The position numbers and the translations under genes are program-made. From Paenibacillus massiliensis subsp. panacisoli DSM 21345 (GTDB lineage: Bacteria > Bacillota > Bacilli > Paenibacillales > Paenibacillaceae), in assembly GCF_000426545.1 (NCBI RefSeq), contig NZ_AUFO01000012.1, positions 124,001 through 188,000 on the forward strand: a DNA stretch of 64,000 bases, given 5' to 3'. The notes beneath the pieces were generated by a model, which had not been told where the DNA came from, did no database searches, and was given only the letters and a program-made list of their open reading frames with translations. How positions within the stretch are numbered: position 1 is the first letter of the stretch; every line of letters starts with the position of its first letter. Positions 41,619 to 51,323 of the stretch are shown piece after piece.

Positions 41619-41684
41619 TGCAACTGGGTCCCTGCTGAGTAGGCAGGGATCTGTCGTTCGACAGCATGGAGGGACGAAGAGGAT

Positions 41685-42464
41685 ATGGAACGATTGCTGC
41701 ATCATCTTAGAAATCTGGGATTTACCGAAATGGAGGGCAAGACCATGCTGGATCTTGCCCGATACGGAGCCTCCTCCGGCTATGAAGTAGCCAAGCGCCT
41801 GGGAGCCTCACGCTCGAATGTGTACGCCGCCTTGCAGCGACTCGCCAGCCATGGCTACTTGCGTACCAGTGAAGGAGAGCCTGTACGGTACAGCGTACTG
41901 CCAGCGGAGGAATTAACACGGATCATCTCAGGCCAGGTACAGGAATCACTGGAGGCTGTGGTAGAGGAAATGCCTCGTCCGGAGCCTGATAAGTCTCCCT
42001 TCTATAACATGGAAGGGGACAGGAACATTATTGATACCGTGCTGCGTGAGCTTCGTCGCTCACAGCATGAGGTCATTGCGGATGTGTCCCGCGAGGAAGC
42101 TGAGCTCCTTCGAGAGGAGCTTGCGCAGGCGGAGGAGAGAGGCGTCAAGCTGCTGTGGTCGTATGACGGAGGCGAAGCTCCGTCCGTGCGCTTGTTGCCT
42201 TTGGATACATTCGGCGAGATGACGCCTATGACGGGGCGCGCCTTCTCGCTGATCATTGACCGCCGCTGGTGCATACTCGGCACGAGGGACGGAGAGGGTC
42301 AGGCGCAGGCGGTTGTAACCGAGCACCCGGTGATGACCCGACTGCTGCTGAACCATTTTGCACAGGAAGTAATCTTGTTCGAGCTGGAGCACGATATGGG
42401 CACAGAGCTCTCGGCCCGCTACGGTCCAGGCTTCCGCTCCATTGTAGATAAATACACGCGCTAG
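41685..42464 (+). CDS. TrmB-family transcriptional regulator
   Basis: A 259-residue protein with an N-terminal winged helix of the TrmB type (GFTEMEGKTMLDLARYGASS, then GASRSNVYAALQRLASHGYL). The region from about 110 on resembles the TrmB effector-binding, phospholipase-D-like domain (HEVIADVSREEAELLREEL). TrmB proteins usually control sugar transport, but no sugar genes are adjacent here. The ATG follows GAAGAGGAT. Its 3' end overlaps the convergent Nudix gene by 4 bp. Confidence 0.85.
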   Translation: MERLLHHLRNLGFTEMEGKTMLDLARYGASSGYEVAKRLGASRSNVYAALQRLASHGYLRTSEGEPVRYSVLPAEELTRIISGQVQESLEAVVEEMPRPEPDKSPFYNMEGDRNIIDTVLRELRRSQHEVIADVSREEAELLREELAQAEERGVKLLWSYDGGEAPSVRLLPLDTFGEMTPMTGRAFSLIIDRRWCILGTRDGEGQAQAVVTEHPVMTRLLLNHFAQEVILFELEHDMGTELSARYGPGFRSIVDKYTR

Positions 42465-43135
42465 TGCAGGCGCGTGCCCACCTCATTACTGCCACCTATG
42501 ATATGTAATAGCGCTCTGCATACTCGCTGATAGTAGTCCATCTGACGAGGAACGAATTGATCTGCCGTGATTTGTCGATCTTCCAGTGAAGATGAACTAC
42601 CTGCGGACTTGGCTTCCACATTCACACCTCGGGCTTGGACGATAGGCAGCCTTCCTTCAAATAAAGCCAGCATGTCCTCCAGCTCTGCTTCGTACAGTCC
42701 TGCTACTTCCTCTTGCTGAAGCTGGTACGCATGCAGTGGTCGTTGATCCAGTAGGCCAAATACGGAGCTAACCTCACGATCCACGAACGGTACTCCTTTC
42801 AGATAACCCTGTAGTTCCTCTCGTGTATGTCCTAAAGGAATCAATTCATGCAGCTCTGCCTTTACTCCCAACTCCTCCTGAAGCTCACGGGCGGCCATAC
42901 TCATATCCTCTCCTGCGGTCAGGTGTCCAGCAGCCGTGATGTCATATAGATCCGGATAGGTATCCTTGGTGGACTGTCTTTGCTGGAACAGCAAATAGCT
43001 TCGGGCACCCTCCTGCCGAGCAATCCAGCAATGGAATGAATGATGCCAGTAGCCTAAGCGATGGGTGTCGTGCCTGCTGGCTGTGCCGATCCACCGATCC
43101 TCTTCATCATAGATATCGAAACGTTCCTCTGTCAT
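42461..43135 (-). CDS. Nudix hydrolase
   Basis: A 224-residue Nudix protein. The box is GHLTAGEDMSMAARELQEELG, which has six rather than seven residues between the first Glu and the Arg-Glu pair. Flanking pieces (YDEEDRWIGTASRHDTHRLG, HHSFHCWI) are like the isopentenyl-diphosphate-isomerase-type and YfcD-like Nudix group. The substrate is unknown. A variable Ser-rich segment lies near residue 175. ATG 43135 follows TAGGAGATTACGAGC. Confidence 0.9.
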   Translation of the reverse strand: MTEERFDIYDEEDRWIGTASRHDTHRLGYWHHSFHCWIARQEGARSYLLFQQRQSTKDTYPDLYDITAAGHLTAGEDMSMAARELQEELGVKAELHELIPLGHTREELQGYLKGVPFVDREVSSVFGLLDQRPLHAYQLQQEEVAGLYEAELEDMLALFEGRLPIVQARGVNVEAKSAGSSSSLEDRQITADQFVPRQMDYYQRVCRALLHIIGGSNEVGTRLH

Positions 43136-43457
43136 GCTCGTAATCTCCTATGTGGGCATATTGTAGTTGTATGAGCTGTATAAGCTGTATTAGAAATGGG
43201 TCCTTGTTCTGATTAGGTGTCTTGTGTTTGGATAAAATACATAAATTTTTGCTAATTGCAGGGTAGTTCCCTTGATCAGAATGGTAAACTATAGGTAAGG
43301 GTCCGCTATAGGGCTGGTTATACATTATACGCCCATCAGCCTGCTTTGCCGAGTGTGGCAAGGGAATTACAGCTGGTTAACCTTCGCAGATCGGGGCAAG
43401 CTGGATAAGACTATGGAAGTGTATGTGACGAATTATGGTATTAAGGAGGTGGAAGTG
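43136..43457. other. Divergent intergenic region, no gene
   Basis: This 322-bp gap between the Nudix gene and the small gene at 43458 must hold both promoters. I could not define -35/-10 pairs. An open frame runs in from 43353, but the good ribosome binding site (AAGGAGG at about 43443) shows that translation starts at 43458. Confidence 0.4.
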
Positions 43458-43751
43458 ATGGAATGTATCGTTCACTTTCGCGTTGTGCATGATGAAGAGG
43501 TCAAAGAGCTAAGAGGCTTAATCTTTACAGATGATGGGGCTGCACCGAATATGAATCAGCTGACAGAAATGTTCGGGAACATGGGCTACAACGTAAGAGC
43601 AGATCAGACGGATGAGCTGGTGTTCGAGCCGACAGATGCGAAATCTGGCTATAAGTATATCCGTGTGACGGAATTGGATACGGGGGAAGAGGTGTACAGC
43701 GAGGATCGCAATCTTCGTGCCCTGCTGGAGAACCTGTTGCCTAGACGCTAA
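43458..43751 (+). CDS. Small conserved-looking protein, unknown function
   Basis: A 97-residue soluble acidic protein. ATG 43458 is preceded by AAGGAGGTGGAAGTG. It reads MECIVHFRVVHDEEV...GLIFTDDGAAPNMNQL and ends LRALLENLLPRR. No motif is recognised; the alternating pattern suggests an alpha/beta fold. Confidence 0.65.
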   Translation: MECIVHFRVVHDEEVKELRGLIFTDDGAAPNMNQLTEMFGNMGYNVRADQTDELVFEPTDAKSGYKYIRVTELDTGEEVYSEDRNLRALLENLLPRR

Positions 43752-43798
43752 GAAGCCAAGAGATCAGCTACAAGTCACTCATACAGCATGACGATAAG

Positions 43799-43845
43799 CG
43801 CCCGCGACGTGGTATGCTTCTCACAGACATGCCACGCCGCGGGCG
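43799..43845. terminator. GC-rich hairpin between convergent genes
   Basis: CGCCCGCG pairs with CGCGGGCG, and inner CGTGGTATG pairs with CATGCCACG. No T-run follows on either strand. It lies between the 43458 gene and mscL and may stop both polymerases by structure, or protect the ends of the messages. Confidence 0.55.
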
Positions 43846-43880
43846 TGTGATATTCGCCCGAGCTATACTGGACGAGCCGA

Positions 43881-44369
43881 TCAGGAGCTGACGGACTCCT
43901 CCAGTTGGGAAGTGCAGTGGGAGCAGCGTACAGCCTTCACAGGAATCTCGGAGAGACAGTACGGGCATTCCTTGGTTTTTTTCTCGGGAGCAGGCTTGTC
44001 CTGTTCCTTACGCTTGAGCATATTGATGCCCTTGACGAGCAGGAAGATACAGAACGCGACGATAACGAAATCCAGCAGGACATTGATGAATTGTCCGTAA
44101 GCAATGACGGCTACACCTGCATCCTGGGCCTGAGCGAGGGACATTGAGCTGCCATCCGGGTTCAGGTGATTCTCATCCAGCGGATAGTATAGGTTGGAGA
44201 AGTCGGTATCTCCGAGAATTTTACCGATCGGCGGCATCAAAATATCATTTACAATAGATGTGACGATTTTGCCGAAGGCGGCTCCGATAATAACCCCTAC
44301 TGCAAGATCAATGACATTGCCACGTACAGCAAACTCCTTGAATTCATGTAATAATCCTTTTCCCTTCAT
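43881..44369 (-). CDS. mscL: Large-conductance mechanosensitive channel MscL
   Basis: A 162-residue channel that opens on hypo-osmotic shock. The N-terminal helix and first membrane segment read [20 protein letters not shown], followed by [18 protein letters not shown]; the second segment is [22 protein letters not shown]-terminal zinc ribbon ([18 protein letters not shown]) is common in Firmicute MscL. The start is ATG 44369, 11 nt after AAGGAG; GTG 44381 abuts the site. Confidence 0.96.
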   Translation of the reverse strand: MKGKGLLHEFKEFAVRGNVIDLAVGVIIGAAFGKIVTSIVNDILMPPIGKILGDTDFSNLYYPLDENHLNPDGSSMSLAQAQDAGVAVIAYGQFINVLLDFVIVAFCIFLLVKGINMLKRKEQDKPAPEKKTKECPYCLSEIPVKAVRCSHCTSQLEESVSS

Positions 44370-44469
44370 ACACAGTGGCACTCCTTATCTTGAGATAATC
44401 GAATCGAGCTTGAGTTTCTACAGCCTATTTTACACAAAATTTGTGATGTTCCAAATATGAATTTGGTGA

Positions 44470-45057
<588 letters not shown>

Positions 45058-45236
45058 AATCTTGATAGGATAGCTGTCGTTAGATAGGAATGGTATAGTT
45101 TAGTAACAATGACCGAAATGGTGCCGAGCGTATATACATGTACATGTTGTTGAATTTGCCCAATATGTACTCTTGTTATTTTGAAATACAGAAGTGGAGC
45201 TCGTGCCCAAGAAATGCTGAAAGGAATGAATCCGAC

Positions 45237-46496
45237 ATGAGTATGAAATGGTGGAAATGTGGAGGAAGTGTAGCGCTGGGAGCCGTGTTACTGTTATCTT
45301 CTCAGCCAGCAGTCTTGGCAGCTAATGCAGCCGATATAAGTGTATCCAAGCCAATGGAGGCTGCTTATTGGAATGCTCCGTCCTTGCCTGTGGCGCAGGC
45401 CGAGCAGAAGCTGCTTGAGCCGAATCAGTCCAAGGTGTACGCCTTGCCATCCAAGCAACGGGTGTACGTATACACACAACAGCCTGTTGTGAAGTCTGCT
45501 GAGGGGCAAGAGACTAGTGACTCGTATCTGTATACATTGCAGGCCTTCAATGATCAGACTGGGGAGTCACTTTGGCAGTATACATTCCAATCCGCGGATG
45601 GAGCCTATGCAACGTCTGTAGAGCTGATGCCTACAGAGCCAGGTTCCTTCTACGCTTATGTGAAGTATACCGATGGCACGAACAAATTAATATCCTTGTC
45701 AGACAAGGGGCTAGAGCGGTGGAATCAGAATATATCGGCAGGTAGTATCATTAAGCTGATGAATAACGGGGAGCTGTACGTATTTGAAGAGGCAACGGTC
45801 AGAGCGGATGGGACTGTAACCTCTGTCGTTAACCGTTACAGCGACGCTGGCAAGCTAACTGGCGGAGGTACTGTGAATGGAGCCTTTGTCGCTGCCGAGC
45901 AGGATCGAATCGTTATGGATAGCCAAAGAAAGGTCAAAACCAAAGACGGGTGGCAGCCATCGGGCAGCACGGTGCTGGATATTCTGAACCTGGAGTTAAA
46001 GCCGATTAACAATTACATCTTCCCGGCGAATGCTAATGTCTCGGCTGGAGACCCGACACGCTACTCCATCCATGCTACGAATGACAGTACCTTCATGCTG
46101 CGTATCCAGACAGAAGGTGTTAACGATCTGCTCATGTCCTTTAACAAGGATGGGGAAAAGCAATGGGAGCTCACCATTCCCGATGAAGCCCACATCGTGG
46201 TGAATGATCAGTACTATGTACTTTATACGGAGCACAGCATAGAGCTCTATTCTCAGCAGAACCAGATCGTCCAACGCTCTTATACGGAGGATACTATTCT
46301 GCCAGGTGCAGTAACACTGACTTCGGCTGGGGATGTACGCATCCAACTGAAGGATCGCTACGAGGTGCTGAATAAGATTAATCTGAAGCTCCAGCGTGCC
46401 TTCACTACTGGATATATGGATGCAGTCTCTGGTGTGACCGATACGGCCTTTTATGCCGTTGTAGATCATAAGCTGGTAAAACAAATTCTGAGATAA
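45237..46496 (+). CDS. Secreted PQQ-like beta-propeller protein
   Basis: A 419-residue exported protein. The signal peptide ends near LSSQPAVLAANA. The body has repeats like TGESLWQYTF, GLERWNQNI and GEKQWELTIPD, characteristic of PQQ/quinoprotein-type propeller blades. No catalytic residues are evident, so it may be a scaffold or sensor at the surface. ATG 45237 has AAAGGAATG upstream; an open frame extends to 45138 but lacks a site. It ends with a strong terminator. Confidence 0.72.
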   Translation: MSMKWWKCGGSVALGAVLLLSSQPAVLAANAADISVSKPMEAAYWNAPSLPVAQAEQKLLEPNQSKVYALPSKQRVYVYTQQPVVKSAEGQETSDSYLYTLQAFNDQTGESLWQYTFQSADGAYATSVELMPTEPGSFYAYVKYTDGTNKLISLSDKGLERWNQNISAGSIIKLMNNGELYVFEEATVRADGTVTSVVNRYSDAGKLTGGGTVNGAFVAAEQDRIVMDSQRKVKTKDGWQPSGSTVLDILNLELKPINNYIFPANANVSAGDPTRYSIHATNDSTFMLRIQTEGVNDLLMSFNKDGEKQWELTIPDEAHIVVNDQYYVLYTEHSIELYSQQNQIVQRSYTEDTILPGAVTLTSAGDVRIQLKDRYEVLNKINLKLQRAFTTGYMDAVSGVTDTAFYAVVDHKLVKQILR

Positions 46497-46502
46497 TAAG
46501 CA

Positions 46503-46539
46503 CCGCAGGCTCCCACGTAAGGGACCTGCGGTTTTTTTT
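46503..46539 (+). terminator. Rho-independent terminator
   Basis: CCGCAGG pairs with CCTGCGG, with CTCCC/GGGA inside, followed by eight T. Confidence 0.88.
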
Positions 46540-46579
46540 AAGCGGGCGTATTAAGAGTTCATGTAAAGCTCGTATAAGC

Positions 46580-46861
46580 TTAGCGGTCACCGCGCTCCAT
46601 GTGCCGACGAGGATGAGTAATCTTCCCTTGCTTGTCCACGTCATCCTCCTTGGGGACAAGGCGTGGATCGGTGCGGCCTTCATGATGATTGTCAAAGGAA
46701 TACTCCGTCAGCTGCCACTCACTGGACCCTAGTACCAGATCCGATGGAAAATGCTGTCCCCGCTTCAGATGCTGCTCGTGACCATCCTCATCGGTGTAGA
46801 CTCCATCTACCTCCACTTGCTCTCCCGAGAGTGGGAGCATGTCTTTCCCTTTACGTTCCAT
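46580..46861 (-). CDS. Small hydrophilic protein, unknown function
   Basis: A 93-residue soluble protein with start ATG 46861 and AAAGGAG 8 nt upstream. It is rich in His, Asp, Glu and Lys (DEDGHEQHLKRGQHFPSDL, then HHEGRTDPRLVPKEDD). It resembles no family I can name. Its ribosome binding site lies at the edge of a long hairpin (46872-46958), so translation could be controlled by structure. Confidence 0.65.
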   Translation of the reverse strand: MERKGKDMLPLSGEQVEVDGVYTDEDGHEQHLKRGQHFPSDLVLGSSEWQLTEYSFDNHHEGRTDPRLVPKEDDVDKQGKITHPRRHMERGDR

Positions 46862-46871
46862 GGCTTGGCTC

Positions 46872-46958
46872 CTTTACGTCAGCTTGATAGCACTCGCCAG
46901 CAAGAGCTTGCTGGATGGCTTCATATACTCCTATTAAGCTGTCCGTACTGACGTAAAG
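46872..46958 (-). promoter_or_regulatory. Three-tier hairpin overlapping a ribosome binding site
   Basis: Outer arms CTTTACGTC (46872-46880) and GACGTAAAG (46950-46958) are perfect complements. The middle arms AGCTTGATAG (46881-46890) and CTATTAAGCT (46931-46940) pair with one wobble. The inner hairpin is CCAGCAAG-AG-CTTGCTGG (46897-46914). Read on the minus strand this is the leader of the 93-residue gene, and the AAAGGAG site (46875-46869) overlaps the base of the outer stem. Confidence 0.65.
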
Positions 46959-47035
46959 TTATGCGAGAGCCCAGTAAAGCTACGTGGCTGCTGACTCTGC
47001 TTTTCTGGTTCCCGGAGGCTATATGCTGTAGCGTT

Positions 47036-48211
47036 CTACTGCTCCATAGCTGTGGGCAGAGGAGTGAACCATTGCTGTATAATATCCTCCGCAATGTGCT
47101 CTGCCGCCCACGGCTTCCCGAGCTGTCTGGCTGTAGCTGCCATCGCTGCATAGGTATGAGGGACGGACAAAATCCGGGTAACCTGTTCAATTAACTGCTC
47201 GAAATGAGTAGAGATGAGTGCAGCTCCCTTGCGCTCCAGATATAAGGCATTGTTCATTTCCTGTCCTGGTACCGGACGGTAGATCAAGATTGGCAAGCCA
47301 GAGGATAGACTTTCCGACAGAGTAATTCCCCCGGGCTTTGTAATGACGAGGTCACTCCTACGCATTAATGCTGCGATGTGATCTACGTACCCAAAGATGC
47401 GGATATTGGAGCAGTGAGCAAGATCTCTCGTCAGGCGCTCTCGTAGTGACTCGTTCCGACCGCACACGACCAGCACCTCGACATCAGGCAGAGCTGCCAG
47501 CCTACTGCACAGAGTGTGCATCCCGGTCATGACGCCATAAGCGCCCCCTAGCAGCAGAATCGTCTTGGTCTTGTTGTCACCGCCTGCATTGAGCTCTATG
47601 ATATTTGGCTGATGGGTCGCTTCATCCACCGGAGTCAGCTCCTCCGCGCTCTTCTCGTGAAAGGAAGCATGGACTGGAATGCCTGATGGGACAATCCGTT
47701 CCGGGTCCATCCCTCGCTCGATCGCCTCAAGCTTCATATCCTCGGTCGGCACATAATAACGATCTATTTCAGGGTGTAGCCATCTTCCGTGCAGATCAAA
47801 ATCAGTAATGATGTTGACGATGGGCAGCCGGATTCCACGCTTGCGCCGCAATGCGGGTAGTGCGAGCTGTGGAAACGTATGAATGACCAAGTCGGGCTGT
47901 TCCTCGTTCAAGGCCTTGGCGAGCTGACGGATACCGAAGGAATGCAGGACATGGCCGAAGGCAGACCGTGCGCTCATGTCCTTGGTGCGATTGTAGACCC
48001 AGCCGTACATCCTTGGGATCGTCTTGAAGCTCTGCATATATACGAATTTCGTAACCTCATTGAGCAGAGGGTGTGCCTCGGCCATGAGATCGAGCAATCG
48101 AACCTGGAATCCTCTATTCGTAAGGCTTTGCTTGACCGCGAGTGAGGCCTGATAATGTCCAGCCCCGTAGCTGGCATAGAGAATCAAGACTTTGGGCTGA
48201 TTCTTCAGCAT
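47036..48211 (-). CDS. UgtP/MGDG-synthase-like glycosyltransferase (GT28)
   Basis: A 391-residue glycosyltransferase resembling diacylglycerol glucosyltransferases, which make glycolipid and the lipoteichoic acid anchor. The N-terminal acceptor domain has YASYGAGHYQASLAVKQSL and DLVIHTFPQLALP. The donor domain has LLLGGAYGVMTGMH and LVITKPGGITLSESLSSGLP, which binds UDP-sugar. ATG 48211 follows TAGGAGGAAGCGTC. Confidence 0.88.
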   Translation of the reverse strand: MLKNQPKVLILYASYGAGHYQASLAVKQSLTNRGFQVRLLDLMAEAHPLLNEVTKFVYMQSFKTIPRMYGWVYNRTKDMSARSAFGHVLHSFGIRQLAKALNEEQPDLVIHTFPQLALPALRRKRGIRLPIVNIITDFDLHGRWLHPEIDRYYVPTEDMKLEAIERGMDPERIVPSGIPVHASFHEKSAEELTPVDEATHQPNIIELNAGGDNKTKTILLLGGAYGVMTGMHTLCSRLAALPDVEVLVVCGRNESLRERLTRDLAHCSNIRIFGYVDHIAALMRRSDLVITKPGGITLSESLSSGLPILIYRPVPGQEMNNALYLERKGAALISTHFEQLIEQVTRILSVPHTYAAMAATARQLGKPWAAEHIAEDIIQQWFTPLPTAMEQ

Positions 48212-48404
48212 GACGCTTCCTCCTAATAGATCGCTTCATGAAATGGGCTTGAATCGTGCAGGCAATACTACGCAGTTGATCATGATGAATGTTCTCTTTT
48301 GAGAATATGCCCAAACATATTGAGCTGTAAATACCGATATTAATCTATAACCGTGCTTTGCATCGAAAACATGAAATTAAAAAAAGTTCATGAAGCCCGG
48401 AAAG

Positions 48405-48433
48405 CTGAAACGAAGTTTTGAATATGTTATACT
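48405..48433 (+). promoter_or_regulatory. Extended -10 promoter
   Basis: TATACT (48428-48433) is preceded by TG-T, an extended -10, with a weak CTGAAA at -35 (48405-48410) and 17-bp spacing. It would give a leader of about 170 nt before the 62-residue gene at 48613. The rest of the 48212-48612 gap has no supported gene; the frame at 48434 lacks a ribosome binding site. Confidence 0.5.
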
Positions 48434-48612
48434 ATGAATGTGATTCATTTTGGTCAGATTCGGGTAATAAAAGTGTCAGGTACACTGCCATTAGGTAGTT
48501 CCCGACCTAAGCTGCGTTTTCTACACCTACTTCAAATGTATATGACAACACAACTTTGCGGCATTCTCTTCAACGAAGCATTTATTTTTCAACGTTTTGG
48601 GAGGGAGTTATC

Positions 48613-48801
48613 ATGGCAACGAAAGGTCATAACGAAGTAAAGGAAAGTCTGCGGGAGATGACTCGAATTTTCCGGCCTAAAGATCCCAAAAAATTCGTAA
48701 AAGAGTACGTACGCAAATATCGGATTACGGGAGGTTATGAAGAAGAGCTAACTCTAGTCGTGGAGAATGAGCTGGGGCGCCTGAACTCTTCTGTCTCTTG
48801 A
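48613..48801 (+). CDS. 62-residue basic protein, unknown function
   Basis: ATG 48613 is preceded by GGGAGGGAGTTATC. The product is small and rich in Lys, Arg and Glu (VKESLREMTRIFRPKDPKKF, then VKEYVRKYRITGGYEEELTL). It is probably mostly helical and has no membrane segment. I do not recognise the family; a terminator follows. Confidence 0.65.
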   Translation: MATKGHNEVKESLREMTRIFRPKDPKKFVKEYVRKYRITGGYEEELTLVVENELGRLNSSVS

Positions 48802-48841
48802 GCCGTTCGTTTGCTGTATACACATAAACGCATCGGCATGG

Positions 48842-48888
48842 GGCCGTCCAGATCGCAACAATGATGTTGTGGTCGGATGGCTTTTTTG
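48842..48888 (+). terminator. Rho-independent terminator
   Basis: GGCCGTCCAGATC pairs with GGTCGGATGGC in an interrupted stem, followed by six T. Confidence 0.75.
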
Positions 48889-48918
48889 TGTCCGCTGAAG
48901 CAATAGAAAATCAATGTA

Positions 48919-48976
48919 TTGACAAATTCGCAGTTGTCCTATAGGATTTAGTCATTAACCGACTGACTGATCAATC
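48919..48976 (+). promoter_or_regulatory. Promoter and probable operator of the TetR gene
   Basis: TTGACA (48919-48924) and TAGGAT (48942-48947) are 17 bp apart. A quasi-palindrome GACTGATCAATC (48965-48976) centred on TGATCA lies between the -10 and the ribosome binding site, where an autorepressor would bind. Operator function is inference. Confidence 0.6.
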
Positions 48977-48993
48977 GGGAGGAATGGAATATT

Positions 48994-49638
48994 GTGAAAA
49001 AAGACATATTTGTCGCACCAGATGATCGACGCGCTCAAATTCTGCAAATTGCATTAAAGAAATTCGCCACAAATGGCTATCATATGACTAAGGTATCCGA
49101 CATTGTTCGCGAGGCCGGTGTAGCTCAGGGAACCTTTTATTGGCATTTCAAGAGCAAAGAGGCATTGGCTCTGGAGATTATCGAGACCGGACGTGTTGCT
49201 CTATTGGATGTCATTCATCAGGGCTACCGACAGCAGCCAGGGGATATACCGGATATGGTCAGAGCCTCAGAGACGCTGTTCTGCTCTCTATTCATGTTCG
49301 CAGCGGACAATCGCTATTTGATGGAGCTGCTGCTTAAGGGGAACGGTGTCGAAGAGACGGTGCGTCAGCACATTGTTGAAGTAAGACAGGCGATGGAACA
49401 GGCATTTCGCCGAAATATCGAACGTGCGATGGAGCTGGGAATGCTGCCACCTAGCCTTGATGTAGAGCTGCGTGCGGCACTGCTGATGGGCTTGATTGAA
49501 GGTCTCATTTCCCGTTGGCTGTTCGGCTCGGAGGAATTACATCAGTCAATTGCTTCAGCTACGGCTGAGCGACTCGCCGCGGAAGCAGCTAATTTTGAAT
49601 TTTACGGATTGCTGGGCAAGTCCCGGGACCAAGAATAA
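48994..49638 (+). CDS. TetR-family transcriptional regulator
   Basis: A 214-residue TetR repressor starting at GTG 48994, after GGGAGGAATGG. The DNA-binding region is ILQIALKKFATNGYHMTKVS, then EAGVAQGTFYWHFKSKEAL. The all-helical C-terminal part would bind an effector. It lies 13 bp ahead of the amino acid transporter genes, and the transporter ribosome binding site overlaps its stop, so it very likely controls that operon and itself. Confidence 0.93.
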   Translation: MKKDIFVAPDDRRAQILQIALKKFATNGYHMTKVSDIVREAGVAQGTFYWHFKSKEALALEIIETGRVALLDVIHQGYRQQPGDIPDMVRASETLFCSLFMFAADNRYLMELLLKGNGVEETVRQHIVEVRQAMEQAFRRNIERAMELGMLPPSLDVELRAALLMGLIEGLISRWLFGSEELHQSIASATAERLAAEAANFEFYGLLGKSRDQE

Positions 49639-49651
49639 GGAGAGAATGAAG

Positions 49652-50527
49652 ATGAAGACGAACTCACGCAAGAGCTGGCAATGGACAATTACATTACTCG
49701 CAGTACTCACACTAATCCTGAGTGCATGCAGCACGACCAACAACCCGGCAGCGGATAGTGGCACTAATGGTAACACTGAGGCTCCAGGTACAGAGACGGC
49801 TGGAGGGGATCTGCTGGAGAACATCAAGAGTGCTGGTGTGCTGAAAGTAGGGACGATGGGAACCTATCCACCCTACACATTCCTGAACAATCAGAATGAA
49901 GTAGATGGCTTCGATCCTGATATTGCCAAGGAGGTTGCGAAGCGTCTGGGTGTAGAGGCCGAGTTCACAACTCAGGAGTTCTCCGGGCTAATTCCTAGCC
50001 TGCAGACAAGCAAATTCGATGTGGTGGCCAGCCAAGTGACGATCACCGATGAGCGGAAGCAGCAGATCGACTTCTCAGATGGCTATATCACAAATAGCGT
50101 CAAGATTATCGTGAACAGCAGCAATAACGATATTACCAAGCTGGAGGATTTCAAAGGAAAGACGATCGGCGTCGGACTGGGCACCAACGATGAATCCTAC
50201 CTGCGCAATGAAGTATTGCCAAAGTATGGTCCTTTTGAAATCAAGACCTATAACGATGTAATTACCTCCCTCAAGGACCTTGACGTAGGCCGGATTGATG
50301 CCACGATCAATAACCTGTATGCGCTGAAGCCGCTTGTAGATCAAAATGGATTCAAGATTAAGGCGGTTGGCGAGCCCATCAAATCAGATCAGGCAGGAAT
50401 TGCACTGCGCAAGGAGAACCCTGAGCTGCGAGATGCGATCAACAAGGCGCTTGCGGATATGAAGAGTGATGGAACGTATGAGACGATCTTCAAGAAATGG
50501 TTCGGCGAGGCGCCGCCTGCCCAATAA
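49652..50527 (+). CDS. Polar amino acid ABC transporter, substrate-binding lipoprotein
   Basis: A 291-residue lipoprotein with lipobox LILSAC (C26) and a Thr/Asn/Gly-rich linker. The SBP_bac_3 fold is clear: GTYPPYTFLNNQNEVDGFDP, IPSLQTSKFDVVASQVTIT, and TIGVGLGTNDESYL. This family binds amino acids such as glutamine or cystine. ATG 49652 is 9 nt after AAGGAG; ATG 49646 is too close. The exact ligand is not known. Confidence 0.93.
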   Translation: MKTNSRKSWQWTITLLAVLTLILSACSTTNNPAADSGTNGNTEAPGTETAGGDLLENIKSAGVLKVGTMGTYPPYTFLNNQNEVDGFDPDIAKEVAKRLGVEAEFTTQEFSGLIPSLQTSKFDVVASQVTITDERKQQIDFSDGYITNSVKIIVNSSNNDITKLEDFKGKTIGVGLGTNDESYLRNEVLPKYGPFEIKTYNDVITSLKDLDVGRIDATINNLYALKPLVDQNGFKIKAVGEPIKSDQAGIALRKENPELRDAINKALADMKSDGTYETIFKKWFGEAPPAQ

Positions 50528-50638
50528 CAACACATGGTGTGCTGCTGAGGCTGTTCATGGATCGTTCATGAATGGCCTCATGCTGTGACGATATATACGG
50601 GAGATCCCGACTATCGTCTTCGGGAAGGAGAAATTTAC

Positions 50639-51286
50639 ATGCTGCAAATGGTATTGAACGGCTTGCCATTCCTATTGGAAGGCGCCTATTATACGCTCTT
50701 GTTAACGGTCGTGTCCATGACCTTCGGTCTGTTGATCGGGCTGGTTACAGCAGTGGCACGGCTGAAGGGCAATCGCTTCATTCGCTGGCTGGCGCGGGCT
50801 TACGTGTCGATCATACGGGGGACACCTTTGCTGGTACAGATCTGTATCATTTATTACGGTCTAGTCGATTATGGTGTAACGCTTGGCTCGCTGACGGCAG
50901 CTTATATTGCGCTTAGCGTGAATGCAGGTGCTTATCTATCTGAGACGTTCCGTGGAGCGATTCTATCTGTGCCGAATGGACAGATGGAAGCAGCGCTTGC
51001 CACGGGAATGACTCCCTCACAGGCGATGCGTCGGGTAGTGCTTCCGCAAGCTGCTCGCATAGCGATTCCACCGATGGGCAACACCTTCATCGGCATGCTG
51101 AAGGAGACCTCGCTGGTCTCGGTCATTACAGTCAGCGAGCTGCTACGTCAGGCCCAGCTGCTGCAATCGCAGACGTTCGTATTCATGCCGTATTATATCG
51201 CTATAGGTATCATCTACTGGCTCATGAGCACAGGGCTGTCATTCCTGCTGGAGCGTGTGGAGCATAGACTGGCGCGAGCTTATTGA
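50639..51286 (+). CDS. Polar amino acid ABC transporter permease
   Basis: A 215-residue permease of the HisMQ/GlnP family. It has about five hydrophobic segments, and the motifs YVSIIRGTPLLVQICIIYYG and GQMEAALATGMTPSQAMRRV, the ATPase-docking loop. ATG 50639 follows AAGGAGAAATTTAC. One permease suffices, as a homodimer. It lies 111 bp after the lipoprotein gene. Confidence 0.93.
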   Translation: MLQMVLNGLPFLLEGAYYTLLLTVVSMTFGLLIGLVTAVARLKGNRFIRWLARAYVSIIRGTPLLVQICIIYYGLVDYGVTLGSLTAAYIALSVNAGAYLSETFRGAILSVPNGQMEAALATGMTPSQAMRRVVLPQAARIAIPPMGNTFIGMLKETSLVSVITVSELLRQAQLLQSQTFVFMPYYIAIGIIYWLMSTGLSFLLERVEHRLARAY

Positions 51287-51323
51287 GATGCAGGACCACT
51301 GAAATTCAATGGAGTGAGTGCAT

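Noticed and set aside
48434..48640. 68-codon open frame
   Set aside because: It starts beside the promoter without a ribosome binding site and overlaps the better supported gene at 48613.
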